A stretch of DNA of 63,436 nucleotides from Campylobacterota bacterium (GTDB taxonomy: Bacteria > Bdellovibrionota > Bacteriovoracia > Bacteriovoracales > Bacteriovoracaceae): NCBI GenBank assembly GCA_003650125.1, contig QNFX01000007.1:1-63436 (forward strand), in the 5' to 3' direction. Every line of letters begins with the position of its first letter. Position 1 is the first letter of the stretch. Made by a program: the position numbers and the translations under genes. The notes under the pieces were generated by a model. It was not told where the DNA came from. It saw nothing but the letters and a program-made list of their open reading frames with translations, and did not search any database. This document shows, piece after piece, positions 8,248 through 17,324 of this stretch.

Positions 8248-9075
8248 ATGTTTACAGGCCATCTCAAGAAAATGGATTCAGGCCTTTCAAATCCGGTAGA
8301 ATACTTATTGGTTCTAGGGGAAGAAAGGATCGGACTCAATCAATATTTAGGAAAAAAGTTAACGCTAATATTTGAAAATCAAATTAATTGTATCAACTGT
8401 GGCAAGAATATAAAAAAGACCTATAACGGTGGATATTGTTTTAATTGTTCTCAGGTTTTGGCCAGATGTGATTTATGTATTTTCAAACCTCAGCTGTGCC
8501 ATTTTGACCAAGGGACTTGCCGAGAACCCAAGTGGGGAGAGGAAAACTGCCAGATTTCCCATTTTGTTTATCTTTCAAATACCTCAGAACTTAAGGTCGG
8601 TATTACACGTTTTACCCAAGTTCCTACTAGATGGATTGATCAAGGAGCAATTTCTGCTCTACCTATTATTAAAGTAGGCACGAGATATCAATCAGGGATT
8701 TTTGAAGTACTCTTATCTGAGATGGTTGCTGATAAGACCAATTGGCGAAAAATGCTTTCAGGAGATATAACCCCAATTAATCTTGAAATGGAGCGAGATC
8801 ATCTTTTCGAACAATTTGGAGAACGTCTTGATGAGCTGGAAATGGAATTTGGGGACGATCAAATTGAAATTTTAGAAGACGAGCAGGTGGTAAATATTGA
8901 ATATCCTGTTCTGGAATATCCCCGCAAAATAAAATCGCTTTCTCTGGATAAGATTCCTAAGATCGAGGGCACTCTTTTGGGAATTAAAGGCCAGTATTTA
9001 ATTTTTGACATTGGGGTAATTAATATTAGAAAACATACTGGATATTTGACGACATTTCAGGCGGAGGAAAAATGA
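8248..9075 (+). CDS. DUF2797 zinc-ribbon protein
   Basis: 275 residues with the dense cysteine pattern of DUF2797: CINCGK and YCFNC near residues 50-71, CDLCIFKPQLCHFDQGTC near residues 76-93, then WGEENCQISHFVYLS and LKVGITRFTQVPTRWIDQGA near residues 116-135. The LKVGITR block resembles a GIY-YIG-like nuclease fold element. The function of the family is unknown to me. Its last four bases overlap the start of pepN, so the two genes are probably co-transcribed and translationally coupled. Confidence 0.85.
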   Translation: MFTGHLKKMDSGLSNPVEYLLVLGEERIGLNQYLGKKLTLIFENQINCINCGKNIKKTYNGGYCFNCSQVLARCDLCIFKPQLCHFDQGTCREPKWGEENCQISHFVYLSNTSELKVGITRFTQVPTRWIDQGAISALPIIKVGTRYQSGIFEVLLSEMVADKTNWRKMLSGDITPINLEMERDHLFEQFGERLDELEMEFGDDQIEILEDEQVVNIEYPVLEYPRKIKSLSLDKIPKIEGTLLGIKGQYLIFDIGVINIRKHTGYLTTFQAEEK

Positions 9076-11702
9076 AAGATACATCACCAAAAATTATTAA
9101 ATTAGAAGATTATAGGCCATCGGCCTTTTTTATATCAGATGTGTACCTAACCTTTCATCTGCATGAAACTGAAACCGTTGTAAAATCACGTTTAAATATT
9201 TATCGTAATCCTGACTTTGGTGAGGAATTAGAAGACTTGATTCTAAGTGGTGAAGGATTAAAGTTTATTTCGGCCAAGTTAAATGGTGCTGTCTTGAGTC
9301 CGGAAGATTATACCATCTCGGAAGAGAGTCTTATTATTCCAGTAAAGGAAGATTCCTTTATTTTAGAGATAGAAAATATCATCAACCCTTCGGCCAATAC
9401 ATCTTTGCAGGGTCTTTATAGATCTCAGGGAATGTTTTGTACTCAAAATGAACCAGAAGGATTTCGTAGCATAACTTATTTCCTTGATCGTCCTGATGTC
9501 ATGGCAAAATATAAAACTAAAATCATTGCTGATAAAGTGAAATATCCGATTTTACTTTCCAATGGTAACCCCATTTTAAGTGGTGACCTTGAAAATGGAA
9601 TGCATTTTGTAGAATGGGAAGATCCCTTTGTAAAACCAAGTTACCTCTACGCTCTCGTGGCCGGCGACCTTGGGCTAGTTCAAGACGCGTATACTACTGG
9701 ATCAAATAGAAAAATCGATCTTAGAATTTATTGTGAAAAGGGAAATGAAGATAAATGTCATCACGCCATGGCATCTCTTAAAAAAGCTATGAAATGGGAC
9801 GAAGATGTCTTTGGGCTTGAATACGACCTTGATATCTATATGATTGTTGCTGTTGATGCTTTTAATATGGGCGCGATGGAAAACAAAGGCCTAAATATTT
9901 TTAATTCGAGTGCCGTATTGGCCAGTCCTGAAATTGCTACCGATATGAATTATCATCGTATTGAAAGTATCGTCGCTCATGAATATTTTCACAATTGGAC
10001 GGGAAATCGGGTTACTTGCCGGGATTGGTTTCAACTGACTCTAAAAGAAGGGCTGACTGTTTTTAGAGATCAAGAATTCTCTGCTGATATGAACTCACGT
10101 GCGGTCCAAAGAATTCAAGATGTTCAAATGTTAAAAGATCGCCAGTTTGTTGAAGACGACGGGCCTACTGCTCATTCTATTCGGCCAGAACGTTATATGG
10201 AGATTAACAATTTTTATACTGCGACTGTTTATGAAAAAGGTGCGGAAGTTATTAGGATGATTCATACCCTTTTAGGTAATGATGGCTTTAGAAAAGGGAT
10301 GGATAAATATTTTGAATTATATGACGGGCAAGCGGTTACTTGCGAAGACTTTGTAAGCTCAATGGAAGTCGCAAATGGTATAGATTTATCCCAGTTTAAA
10401 AATTGGTACTCCCAATGGGGAACTCCACGACTTGAAGTGGAAGAAATTTATAACGATGAAAAAAATACTTTAGAGTTAAAGTTTAGACAAAGTTCCCCCT
10501 CAGGGTCTGGGCCACTTTATTTTCCTTTCAAGCTAGGTCTTTTAAATAAAGATGGAGCAGATATCAAACTTGAATTAAAAGAAGGGGATAGATCTCAGCT
10601 AGACAAGGGTATTTTACATGTGAAAAATAGGGAAGAGCACTTTGTTTTTAATAATGTTCCTCACCGTCCGATACTCTCTTTAAATAGAGACTTTTCAGCA
10701 CCAGTAAAACTTGAATGGAAACAATCCTATGAAGATATGGCCTATCTTATGGCCCATGACTCAAATGCCTTTAATCGGTATGAGGCCTCTCAAGGATTGG
10801 CACTTAAAATTATTCTTAATCTAACACAAAATTTAGTTAATGGAGAGGAGCTTGAATTAGATGAGATTTATGTAGCGGCCTTTGAAAAGCTTTTGATTGA
10901 TGAAAAAATGGATTTATCTCATAAGGCCCTATGCCTATCTCTCCCGAGTATGAATGTAATCCTTCAGGATCAAAACCCAATGGAATTTGAGGCATCATTT
11001 AAAGCTCGTGAATTTGTAAAAAAGACTTTGGCCGAAAAGTTACATGAAAAATTTCTAGCTCTTTATAATAACTACTCTGTCTCTAAGGAGTATTTGTTAA
11101 ACATTAAAGACGTTGGTGAGCGAACGATAAAAAATACCTTACTTAATTATTTGATGTGCCAAGGAAATAAGGAAGTAGAGGAAATCTGCTATACTCAGTT
11201 TAACAATGCCACCAATATGACTGATGAAATGGCCTCGCTGTTTAGTTTATCGCATCATGAAAATGATAAAAGAGAGCAGGCATTAGATTCATTTTTCAAA
11301 AAGTGGAAAAATGAGCAATTAGTTATGGAGAAATGGCTTTCGGTACAAGGATCCTCTCCACTTGAGGACACCTTTGAAAGAGTCTTGAGACTAGAGAGCT
11401 CACCTATCTTTGATAAAAACATTCCTAATTTAACTAGATCCTTATGGGGGTCATTTGCTAATAATGTGGTTCATTTTCATCATAAATCGGGAAGAGGATA
11501 TCATTTGATAGCAGATAAAATATTAACGATGGATTCTATAAATCCCCAAGTTTCTTCCCAGTTGGCCAAGGCCTTTAGGCATTATAAAAAATTAAATAAG
11601 GGCAATAGTGAATTGATGAAAATTCAATTGGAACGAATTTTGGCGACTCCAAAAATCTCCAAAAATCTTTTGGAGATTATAGGGAAAACCTTGGGTCAAT
11701 AA
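9072..11702 (+). CDS. pepN: Aminopeptidase N, M1 metallopeptidase
   Basis: 876 residues, the usual length for bacterial PepN. It removes N-terminal residues from peptides in the cytoplasm. The exopeptidase motif GAMENKG near residues 266-272 and the zinc site HEYFHNW with the downstream glutamate in LKEGLTVF near residues 301-327 give the two histidines, catalytic glutamate and third ligand of M1 enzymes. The following YEKGAEVIRMIH block includes the catalytic tyrosine. The C-terminal armadillo-like region is complete. GGAGG shortly before the ATG supports the start, which overlaps the DUF2797 stop. Its last codons hold a hairpin that may terminate fbaA on the other strand. Confidence 0.95.
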   Translation: MKDTSPKIIKLEDYRPSAFFISDVYLTFHLHETETVVKSRLNIYRNPDFGEELEDLILSGEGLKFISAKLNGAVLSPEDYTISEESLIIPVKEDSFILEIENIINPSANTSLQGLYRSQGMFCTQNEPEGFRSITYFLDRPDVMAKYKTKIIADKVKYPILLSNGNPILSGDLENGMHFVEWEDPFVKPSYLYALVAGDLGLVQDAYTTGSNRKIDLRIYCEKGNEDKCHHAMASLKKAMKWDEDVFGLEYDLDIYMIVAVDAFNMGAMENKGLNIFNSSAVLASPEIATDMNYHRIESIVAHEYFHNWTGNRVTCRDWFQLTLKEGLTVFRDQEFSADMNSRAVQRIQDVQMLKDRQFVEDDGPTAHSIRPERYMEINNFYTATVYEKGAEVIRMIHTLLGNDGFRKGMDKYFELYDGQAVTCEDFVSSMEVANGIDLSQFKNWYSQWGTPRLEVEEIYNDEKNTLELKFRQSSPSGSGPLYFPFKLGLLNKDGADIKLELKEGDRSQLDKGILHVKNREEHFVFNNVPHRPILSLNRDFSAPVKLEWKQSYEDMAYLMAHDSNAFNRYEASQGLALKIILNLTQNLVNGEELELDEIYVAAFEKLLIDEKMDLSHKALCLSLPSMNVILQDQNPMEFEASFKAREFVKKTLAEKLHEKFLALYNNYSVSKEYLLNIKDVGERTIKNTLLNYLMCQGNKEVEEICYTQFNNATNMTDEMASLFSLSHHENDKREQALDSFFKKWKNEQLVMEKWLSVQGSSPLEDTFERVLRLESSPIFDKNIPNLTRSLWGSFANNVVHFHHKSGRGYHLIADKILTMDSINPQVSSQLAKAFRHYKKLNKGNSELMKIQLERILATPKISKNLLEIIGKTLGQ
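11651..11677 (-). terminator. Intrinsic terminator of fbaA, embedded in the 3' end of pepN
   Basis: Read on the minus strand, ATCTCCAAAA, a three-base loop and TTTTGGAGAT form a perfect 10-bp stem (11677 to 11655), running into a short T-tract (11655-11651). It begins 30 bases past the fbaA stop codon and lies inside pepN coding sequence. The stem is A/T-rich at the loop end, so its strength is uncertain. Confidence 0.5.
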
Positions 11703-11706
11703 CTCA

Positions 11707-12732
11707 TTATTTAAGGAGACTTCGACCCTCTGATTTTAAGTCTTTTATTGCTTTGCCGATCCGCTCACCCATGCTGTCTTCGCCCTTTTTCATCCAGGAT
11801 CGAGGGTCGTAGAATTTTTTGGAACCAACTTCGCCTTCCACTTTTAAGACTTGATCGTAGTTTTTCATCATATGATCAACTACAGGTCTTGAGTAAGCAT
11901 ATTGAGTGTCGGTATCAACATTCATTTTTATCACGCCATAATTTAGAGTTTCATGAATCTCGCTTAGTTCGGATCCCGAACCACCATGAAAAACAAGCCA
12001 ATGTTTATTTTCATTACCAAACGCGGCCATTACGGCGTCTTGTCCCTGTTTTAGAATTTCAGGTTTAAGTTTTACATTTCCAGGCTTGTAGACCCCATGA
12101 ACATTGCCAAAAGTAGCGGCATACATGAATTTTCCGATAGGGGAGAGTTCTTTATATACAGAGACCATCTCTTCAGCTGAAGTAAAAAGCTTATCAGCAG
12201 GAACATCTTCATTATTAACTCCATCTTCCTCGCCACCAACAATCCCAGTTTCCATTTCTAAGATGATTTCACTTTTTGCACATCTTTCTAGTAATTTTTT
12301 TGATTGAGCGATATTTTGCTCTAGAGGGAGCTCAGAACCATCAAACATATGCGAGTTAAAAAGATTAGGAAGTCCATTAGCTCTTCTTTTTTCCGTTTCC
12401 GCAATTAGGGGAAGCATAAAAGAATCAACGAACTGAGGGTGGCAATGATCTGTATGTAGAGCAATTAACACATTGTATCTTTCGGCCATTAAATGAATAT
12501 GTTGAGCAAGAGAGATGGCACCTAAGACCATATCATTTACACCTTGGCCTGAAGCAAACTTACCCCCGCCAGTTGAGACTTGGATGATGCCATCTGATCC
12601 CATGTCAGAAAATGCCTTAAGAGCAGCGTTAGCAGTAGTCATAGAAGAAACATTTATCGCAGGATAGGCATATCCTTCTTTGAGAGCATTATCTAACATT
12701 CCACAGTACTGTTCATAATTGGCCACTGGCAT
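11707..12732 (-). CDS. fba: Class II fructose-bisphosphate aldolase
   Basis: 341 residues. It splits or forms fructose 1,6-bisphosphate in glycolysis and gluconeogenesis, using a zinc ion. LIALHTDHCHP near residues 90-100 carries the catalytic aspartate and a zinc-ligand histidine, GNVHGVYKPGN near residues 209-219 another ligand, and VFHGGSGS near residues 247-254 the phosphate loop. The insertions, with IILEMETGIVGGEEDGVNN, match the longer class II type found in actinobacteria and others. It is a single-gene transcript, tail to tail with pepN and divergent from the broken E1 gene. Confidence 0.95.
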   Translation of the reverse strand: MPVANYEQYCGMLDNALKEGYAYPAINVSSMTTANAALKAFSDMGSDGIIQVSTGGGKFASGQGVNDMVLGAISLAQHIHLMAERYNVLIALHTDHCHPQFVDSFMLPLIAETEKRRANGLPNLFNSHMFDGSELPLEQNIAQSKKLLERCAKSEIILEMETGIVGGEEDGVNNEDVPADKLFTSAEEMVSVYKELSPIGKFMYAATFGNVHGVYKPGNVKLKPEILKQGQDAVMAAFGNENKHWLVFHGGSGSELSEIHETLNYGVIKMNVDTDTQYAYSRPVVDHMMKNYDQVLKVEGEVGSKKFYDPRSWMKKGEDSMGERIGKAIKDLKSEGRSLLK

Positions 12733-12847
12733 AACTGAATCTCCATTTAAAATTTCGAGATATTAAAACTCAAAAGAGCTATAAGGGCATTATGCTGAGC
12801 GTCTCTCATGGTCATAATAGGAAGCATGCTTCAATTTTGTTTACCTG

Positions 12848-12876
12848 TTGACAGGAATGTTGCGCAATGCCATTCT
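12848..12876 (+). promoter_or_regulatory. Candidate sigma70 promoter upstream of the broken E1 gene
   Basis: TTGACA at 12848-12853, a 17-base spacer and CATTCT at 12871-12876, 17 bases before the original ATG at 12894. The -35 is perfect, the -10 weak. A perfect 12-base palindrome, GAAGCATGCTTC, lies just upstream at 12821-12832 and could be an operator. The control region thus looks more intact than the gene behind it. Confidence 0.35.
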
Positions 12877-12893
12877 CGTGAAAAGGTATCAAT

Positions 12894-13832
12894 ATGTCGA
12901 GCAAGAAATACAGTCTAAAGACTACTCCAAAAAATATTTAAAAAAAATGGTACAAGCTATTGTCCCTTGGAAGACAGTTAGATGAGAGGGCGCCGAATTA
13001 TCTTAAACAGGCAATTGGATGGTCTTATCATGCACCCTATGCTGGTCATGATGGAATTCAATTGGCCATAGGCCAAGTATTTACCTTAGGTGAAGATCAC
13101 CTTTTTTCTTATTACCGGGATATGCTTACTTGTATCTCAGCAGGATTAAACGCCGAAGAAATAATCTTAAATGGATTGTCTAAGGCCACTGATCTGGCCT
13201 CTGGTGGATATATCGGAGGTGGACTTTATCATTCCCAAAATTTGGAAGGGACCTTGGCCACTCTTCCAGGAATTCGTATCGTAAGTCCTAGTTTTGCCGA
13301 TGATGTGGCCGGACTTTTTAGAACTGCCATGAGATCAAGAGGGCCGACTTTATTTTTAGAGCCTAAGGCCTTGTATAATTCTAAGCAGGCCATGTCCTCA
13401 GTGCCAGATGATTTTGAAGTACCTTTTGGTGTTGGTAGAATTCGCCGCGAGGGTTCTGATTTAACCATCATCACCTACGGAAATACCGTCCACTTATCCT
13501 TAGATGCGGCCAATAAAGCTTTTGAACAAGAAGGTATTGAAGTGGAAGTAATCGATTTAAGATCTATTGCACCCTTTGATGAAGATATGATTGTAAAGAG
13601 TATCCAAAAAACCAATAGGGCCTTAGTAGTTCATGAAGATAAGGTATTTGGTGGCTTTGGCGGTGAATTAGTGGCCTTTATTAATGAAAATGCTTTTGAG
13701 CTATTGGATGCGCCGGTTATAAGAGTTGGCGCAACAAATACTCCAGTTGGTTTTAATCGCATTTTTGAAAGGGCCATTCTTCCTAATGCTGATAAGATCT
13801 ATAAAAATATTTTATCAGTCTTCAATTATTAA
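12894..13832 (+). pseudogene. Fused 2-oxoacid dehydrogenase E1 alpha/beta, broken by a stop and a large internal deletion
   Basis: The original start is probably the ATG at 12894, preceded by AAAAGG. Fifteen codons later an in-frame TAA (12939-12941) interrupts the frame, which then continues without shift through KKWYKLLSLGRQLDERA. The next part, to about 13200, is the E1-alpha N-terminal region (WSYHAPYAGHDGIQLAIGQ, YYRDMLTCISAGL, NGLSKATDLASGG). It jumps directly into the E1-beta middle (GGYIGGGLYHSQNLEGTLA) and runs to the normal E1-beta end (VVHEDKVFGGFGGEL, TPVGFNRIFE). All of the thiamine-diphosphate domain of E1-alpha (GDG...NN) and the first part of E1-beta are missing, roughly 370 codons compared with the intact fused protein as I recall it. 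A TTG at 12960 could open a 290-residue product but has no ribosome site. A catalytic enzyme is not possible. Confidence 0.85.
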
Positions 13833-16514
13833 TTAGGCTATTTCCATCGCGGGATAATTTTCGGGAGCATGTCGCTTAAAAAGCTCTTGTAATGATTTTT
13901 TATACAATTCCATAGCTTCTTCTACTTCTTCCCAAGTGGGATCTTGTTTGGTCTTGAAATGTATAGGTGTACCAAATGCAATTTTAAGATCTACCTTAAA
14001 AGGAATAGGAAGAAACCATCTTCCTCTAAAGGGCTGAATCGGCATGAGCTTAGCTCCATATCTTAGCTTATTTCGATAATTAAAAAGCAGTGGATAATAT
14101 TTATAAGATTTATGGGCATTAAAGGTCAAAATGGGAATAAGAGGCATTCCAGTTTTAAGTGCAACTTTGAAGAAATTTAGATTAGGAGTTAAAACCGCTT
14201 TTAAGGGATGATGAGAGGTTAAAAACTCAGGGACATCACCTGGAGTAGTTAATATATTTAAGTCTTTGCTTTTTGCCCACTGATACGACTTTTCTAGTGC
14301 TGGTATATATCCCAACAAACTTAAGATTGAACGAAGAAAGGGGAAATAAAATAATTCTTTGATAAATGTAATGCGATATTTTAGTCCCTTTTTAAATAGA
14401 TGCTTTTCGATGGGATATACATGTATATCAGTGAGTCCATGAGGATGGACACAAAAGATATGATTGTTTATATTTTCAAGCGGAACCTCTTCTACGATAT
14501 CAATTTTTTTGAAATTTAATTTATCTAAACCTAAATTATTTTTAATATAAAGGGCGAAGTTAGGCGGATTTATTTTAAGCGGTCTTGAAATAATTAGCTC
14601 GGCCAAATAAAATAACCAAAGGATTGGATTTAGAAATGAAAAAATAGCAAAGAAATAAAGAGGGAGAAGATACCCAAATACAAAATAAAGAGTACTTGGA
14701 AGAACTTTTAATACCGTTAGAAATAAAGCCCCCTTACTGACATCTTGTTTGCTTTTAAACTGTCCTGTTTCAACATTTTTTAGGCGCTGACTTAAACCTT
14801 TTAAAGTGGGATTTTTATAGATCATTTCTAAGTCAATATTAAAATTTCGATACTTTTTTCTAAGTAAATGTAGAAGTTTTAAAACATTTAATGATGTTGC
14901 CCCAAGGTCAAAGAAGTTATCATCTAGCGATATTGGATATTTATCAATACCTAATTCTGGTGATAAAATTTTCCTCCAGATGGCCGCTAATTCTTTATCT
15001 TCCTTCTCATCGGGAAGATTATAAATTTCTGCTTGTAGCTGGGTCGGGATTGGAAGGTTTTTATAATCAATTTTCCCCGAAGAGTTCCATGGGAAATTTT
15101 CCAGCGGAATTATTTTATAAGGTCTTGCATAGTATTCGAGATTTTTTTCGAGATAACTTTGCAGTTCATCTATCACAACATTTTTAGGTGTTATATAAGC
15201 AATTAAGTTACCATTAAGAGGGGAAAGATAGGCCCTCTCGACCCCAGGGTAATTTTCTAAAGTTCGCTCGACTCCATCTAGCTCGATTCTAAAGCCACGG
15301 AGTTTTATTTGACGGTCAATCCTGCCATGGTACTCGAGCTGATTTTTATTCCATCTGACTAGGTCACCTGTTCGATAAATTCTTCCTTCACCAAATGGAT
15401 TGGGAATAAATTTTTCTGCTGTCAGCTTATTTAGATTTAAATATCCACGGCCAACACCTTCGCCACCAATTAAGAGTTCACCTTTTTCTCCCTCAGCGCA
15501 AAGCTGAAGGTCTTTATTCACTACATATAATTGGCCATTAGAAAGCCTTTTCCCAATATGAATATGTTTTGAATCTATAACTTTAGTTACACTTGCTGCA
15601 AATGTGCATTCGGTGGGCCCATAACCATTATAAATATTAACCGTTTCGGGGAATCTTTTTACTATTTTTTCCTCTAATCTCTCTCCACCTAATATTAAGT
15701 TTTTAAGGTGAGTACAATCTTCTTTATCTACTAGCTCGGTCATAGAAGGAGTCGACACTAGGTAAGTAATACATTCTTTCTTTAAAACTCTGAAATCATT
15801 TCCTTGCCATAAAATTAAAGTAGCACCACTTGATAAAACTGAGAAAATCTCTCCTACAGATGCATCACAGGTGGTGGACATACATTGCAAAACTCTGTCT
15901 TGTGGGACAACTTTTGGAGTGAAAATTGTTAGAAGAGAAAAGAGGTTTTGGTGTTCAATCATTACCCCTTTAGGTTTGCCTGTAGTACCGCTTGTATAAA
16001 TTACATAGGCCAGAGAATCTACAGGAATTACTTTACAAATAGGGGTGAAATTTTTAGCACCAAGTTTATCAAGTTTTATATTAATTACATCAAAGCTATT
16101 CTTAGAAAATCTTGGAAGAGGATAGTTTTTTTTGCTTATTACAATTGTACAGCCACTATCAGTTAAAATATGTTCTAACCGATCTTTGGCATCATTAGGA
16201 TTCATAGGGACGTAGGCCCCACCGGCCTTTAATATTCCTAGTATGCCTACGATAAACTCTATAGACCTAGGAAGAAATAAACCAACCAATGAATCTTTAG
16301 AAATTCCCTTGTTCGTTAAAACCTGGGCCAAATAATCAGATTTATTGTCCAATTCTTGATAGGTTAAAATTGAAGTATCAATCTTGACTGCTGGGTGATC
16401 AGGAAATTTTTTAACTTGTTCTTTAAAAAGCTCTAAGAAGGTGCCCTTGTAAGGGGCCAATAGCGGCCTTTGCTCCCATGAAACATTATTAGACTCAATA
16501 ATATTATCAAGCAA
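13833..16514 (-). CDS. NRPS-like adenylation domain - carrier protein - DAGAT-type acyltransferase fusion
   Basis: 893 residues in three parts. Residues about 25-490 are a complete amino-acid adenylation domain: YTSGTTGKPKG (173-183), DAS (217-219, the aspartate that holds an amino group), NGYGPTECT (296-304), YRTGDL (380-385), GRIDRQIKLRGFRIE (397-411) and the A10 lysine K481. Residues about 505-580 are a carrier domain with the phosphopantetheine serine S541 in DLGATSLNVL. Two or three membrane segments at about 596-645 lead to a C-terminal acyltransferase with HPHG (690-693) and TPGDVPEFL (757-765), typical of the diacylglycerol acyltransferase (DGAT2-like) family. There is no condensation, reductase or thioesterase domain. 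The PPTase gene lies 45 bases upstream in the same direction. It probably loads an amino acid and makes an acylated amino acid or aminoacyl lipid at the membrane. The architecture is seen; the product is inferred. Confidence 0.87.
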   Translation of the reverse strand: MLDNIIESNNVSWEQRPLLAPYKGTFLELFKEQVKKFPDHPAVKIDTSILTYQELDNKSDYLAQVLTNKGISKDSLVGLFLPRSIEFIVGILGILKAGGAYVPMNPNDAKDRLEHILTDSGCTIVISKKNYPLPRFSKNSFDVINIKLDKLGAKNFTPICKVIPVDSLAYVIYTSGTTGKPKGVMIEHQNLFSLLTIFTPKVVPQDRVLQCMSTTCDASVGEIFSVLSSGATLILWQGNDFRVLKKECITYLVSTPSMTELVDKEDCTHLKNLILGGERLEEKIVKRFPETVNIYNGYGPTECTFAASVTKVIDSKHIHIGKRLSNGQLYVVNKDLQLCAEGEKGELLIGGEGVGRGYLNLNKLTAEKFIPNPFGEGRIYRTGDLVRWNKNQLEYHGRIDRQIKLRGFRIELDGVERTLENYPGVERAYLSPLNGNLIAYITPKNVVIDELQSYLEKNLEYYARPYKIIPLENFPWNSSGKIDYKNLPIPTQLQAEIYNLPDEKEDKELAAIWRKILSPELGIDKYPISLDDNFFDLGATSLNVLKLLHLLRKKYRNFNIDLEMIYKNPTLKGLSQRLKNVETGQFKSKQDVSKGALFLTVLKVLPSTLYFVFGYLLPLYFFAIFSFLNPILWLFYLAELIISRPLKINPPNFALYIKNNLGLDKLNFKKIDIVEEVPLENINNHIFCVHPHGLTDIHVYPIEKHLFKKGLKYRITFIKELFYFPFLRSILSLLGYIPALEKSYQWAKSKDLNILTTPGDVPEFLTSHHPLKAVLTPNLNFFKVALKTGMPLIPILTFNAHKSYKYYPLLFNYRNKLRYGAKLMPIQPFRGRWFLPIPFKVDLKIAFGTPIHFKTKQDPTWEEVEEAMELYKKSLQELFKRHAPENYPAMEIA

Positions 16515-16559
16515 CGAAACCCTCCATGGTCAATTGCTTTACAATAATATAATTAATGA

Positions 16560-17180
16560 TTATTTTTTGACAAATTTTATTTTGCAGAAATTAAAATTGC
16601 GGTGTGGACTAAGCTTTTTTAAGCTTGATTGAAAAAGACCTGTTTTGTGCATAAAAATCTGCATATAAAAAATTCCTGTAAGAGGAGAGAGTGCTTTAAA
16701 GAGTGATTCCTTTGCAGAGTAAGTTAATGTTAAAGATTTTTCATAATTAGAATCAAAACGTTTTAATTCAGTACTGGATATAATAAACCTTTCTAGTTTT
16801 TTTGCTAATTGTTTATCAAAAATGGTTTCGGCATCATATCCAACGCTTTTATAAAAACTTTTTTTAGAGACTATTACTGAAACGTAACCATTTGTATGAG
16901 TTAAAGAACCACAAAAATCACTTGGCCAATCAGGGCCACCAGATTTACTTATACCAAGAGGTATACCCAAGTTTAAGGCCTTATTAATACAATATCTGCC
17001 AGCTAAAAATTCGTTGTATCTTTTTAAGGCAAAATTTCGAGGAGTAGCAAATTTGCCCCAGGCCTGCTTAGAATGTGGATTGTATTTAGCAGAAAACTGA
17101 ATAATTTGATTTCCTTTAACTAGCTTGGGGTTTGAAGTGCCCTCTATTTCAAGTAAATTTTTAATTGATTTAAAATCCAT
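16560..17180 (-). CDS. EntD/Sfp-like 4'-phosphopantetheinyl transferase
   Basis: 206 residues with the three PPTase blocks: CGSLTHTNGYVSVIV (90-104), VGYDAETIF (113-121; magnesium ligands D116 and E118) and TYSAKESLFKALSP (153-166). It transfers the phosphopantetheine arm of CoA to a serine of a carrier protein. The gene directly precedes, in the same direction, the adenylation-carrier-acyltransferase gene, so its partner is very likely S541 of that protein. AT-rich and lysine-rich composition matches its neighbours. The second position of the GIDxE block is tyrosine (GYDAE), as in EntD-like enzymes. Confidence 0.85.
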   Translation of the reverse strand: MDFKSIKNLLEIEGTSNPKLVKGNQIIQFSAKYNPHSKQAWGKFATPRNFALKRYNEFLAGRYCINKALNLGIPLGISKSGGPDWPSDFCGSLTHTNGYVSVIVSKKSFYKSVGYDAETIFDKQLAKKLERFIISSTELKRFDSNYEKSLTLTYSAKESLFKALSPLTGIFYMQIFMHKTGLFQSSLKKLSPHRNFNFCKIKFVKK

Positions 17181-17324
17181 CAGGTAAAATTATAGGGGAA
17201 AAAATAGATATATGAAAAGTTAGTGGGCATGAAATAGTGTGAAATCAAGTGCTTACCCCATTGCGGGAGAGAAAAAAATTTAGGGATAGTTGGAAAATTT
17301 TTAAATGGGGTCTATAAATACATA

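Noticed and set aside
12960-13832. Reading the E1 remnant as a functional short dehydrogenase from TTG 12960
   Set aside because: No ribosome site precedes the TTG, and the thiamine-binding core is missing.
13833-16514. Carboxylic acid reductase or NRPS thioesterase architecture
   Set aside because: The C-terminal region lacks a Rossmann reductase loop and a GxSxG thioesterase motif, and has HPHG instead.
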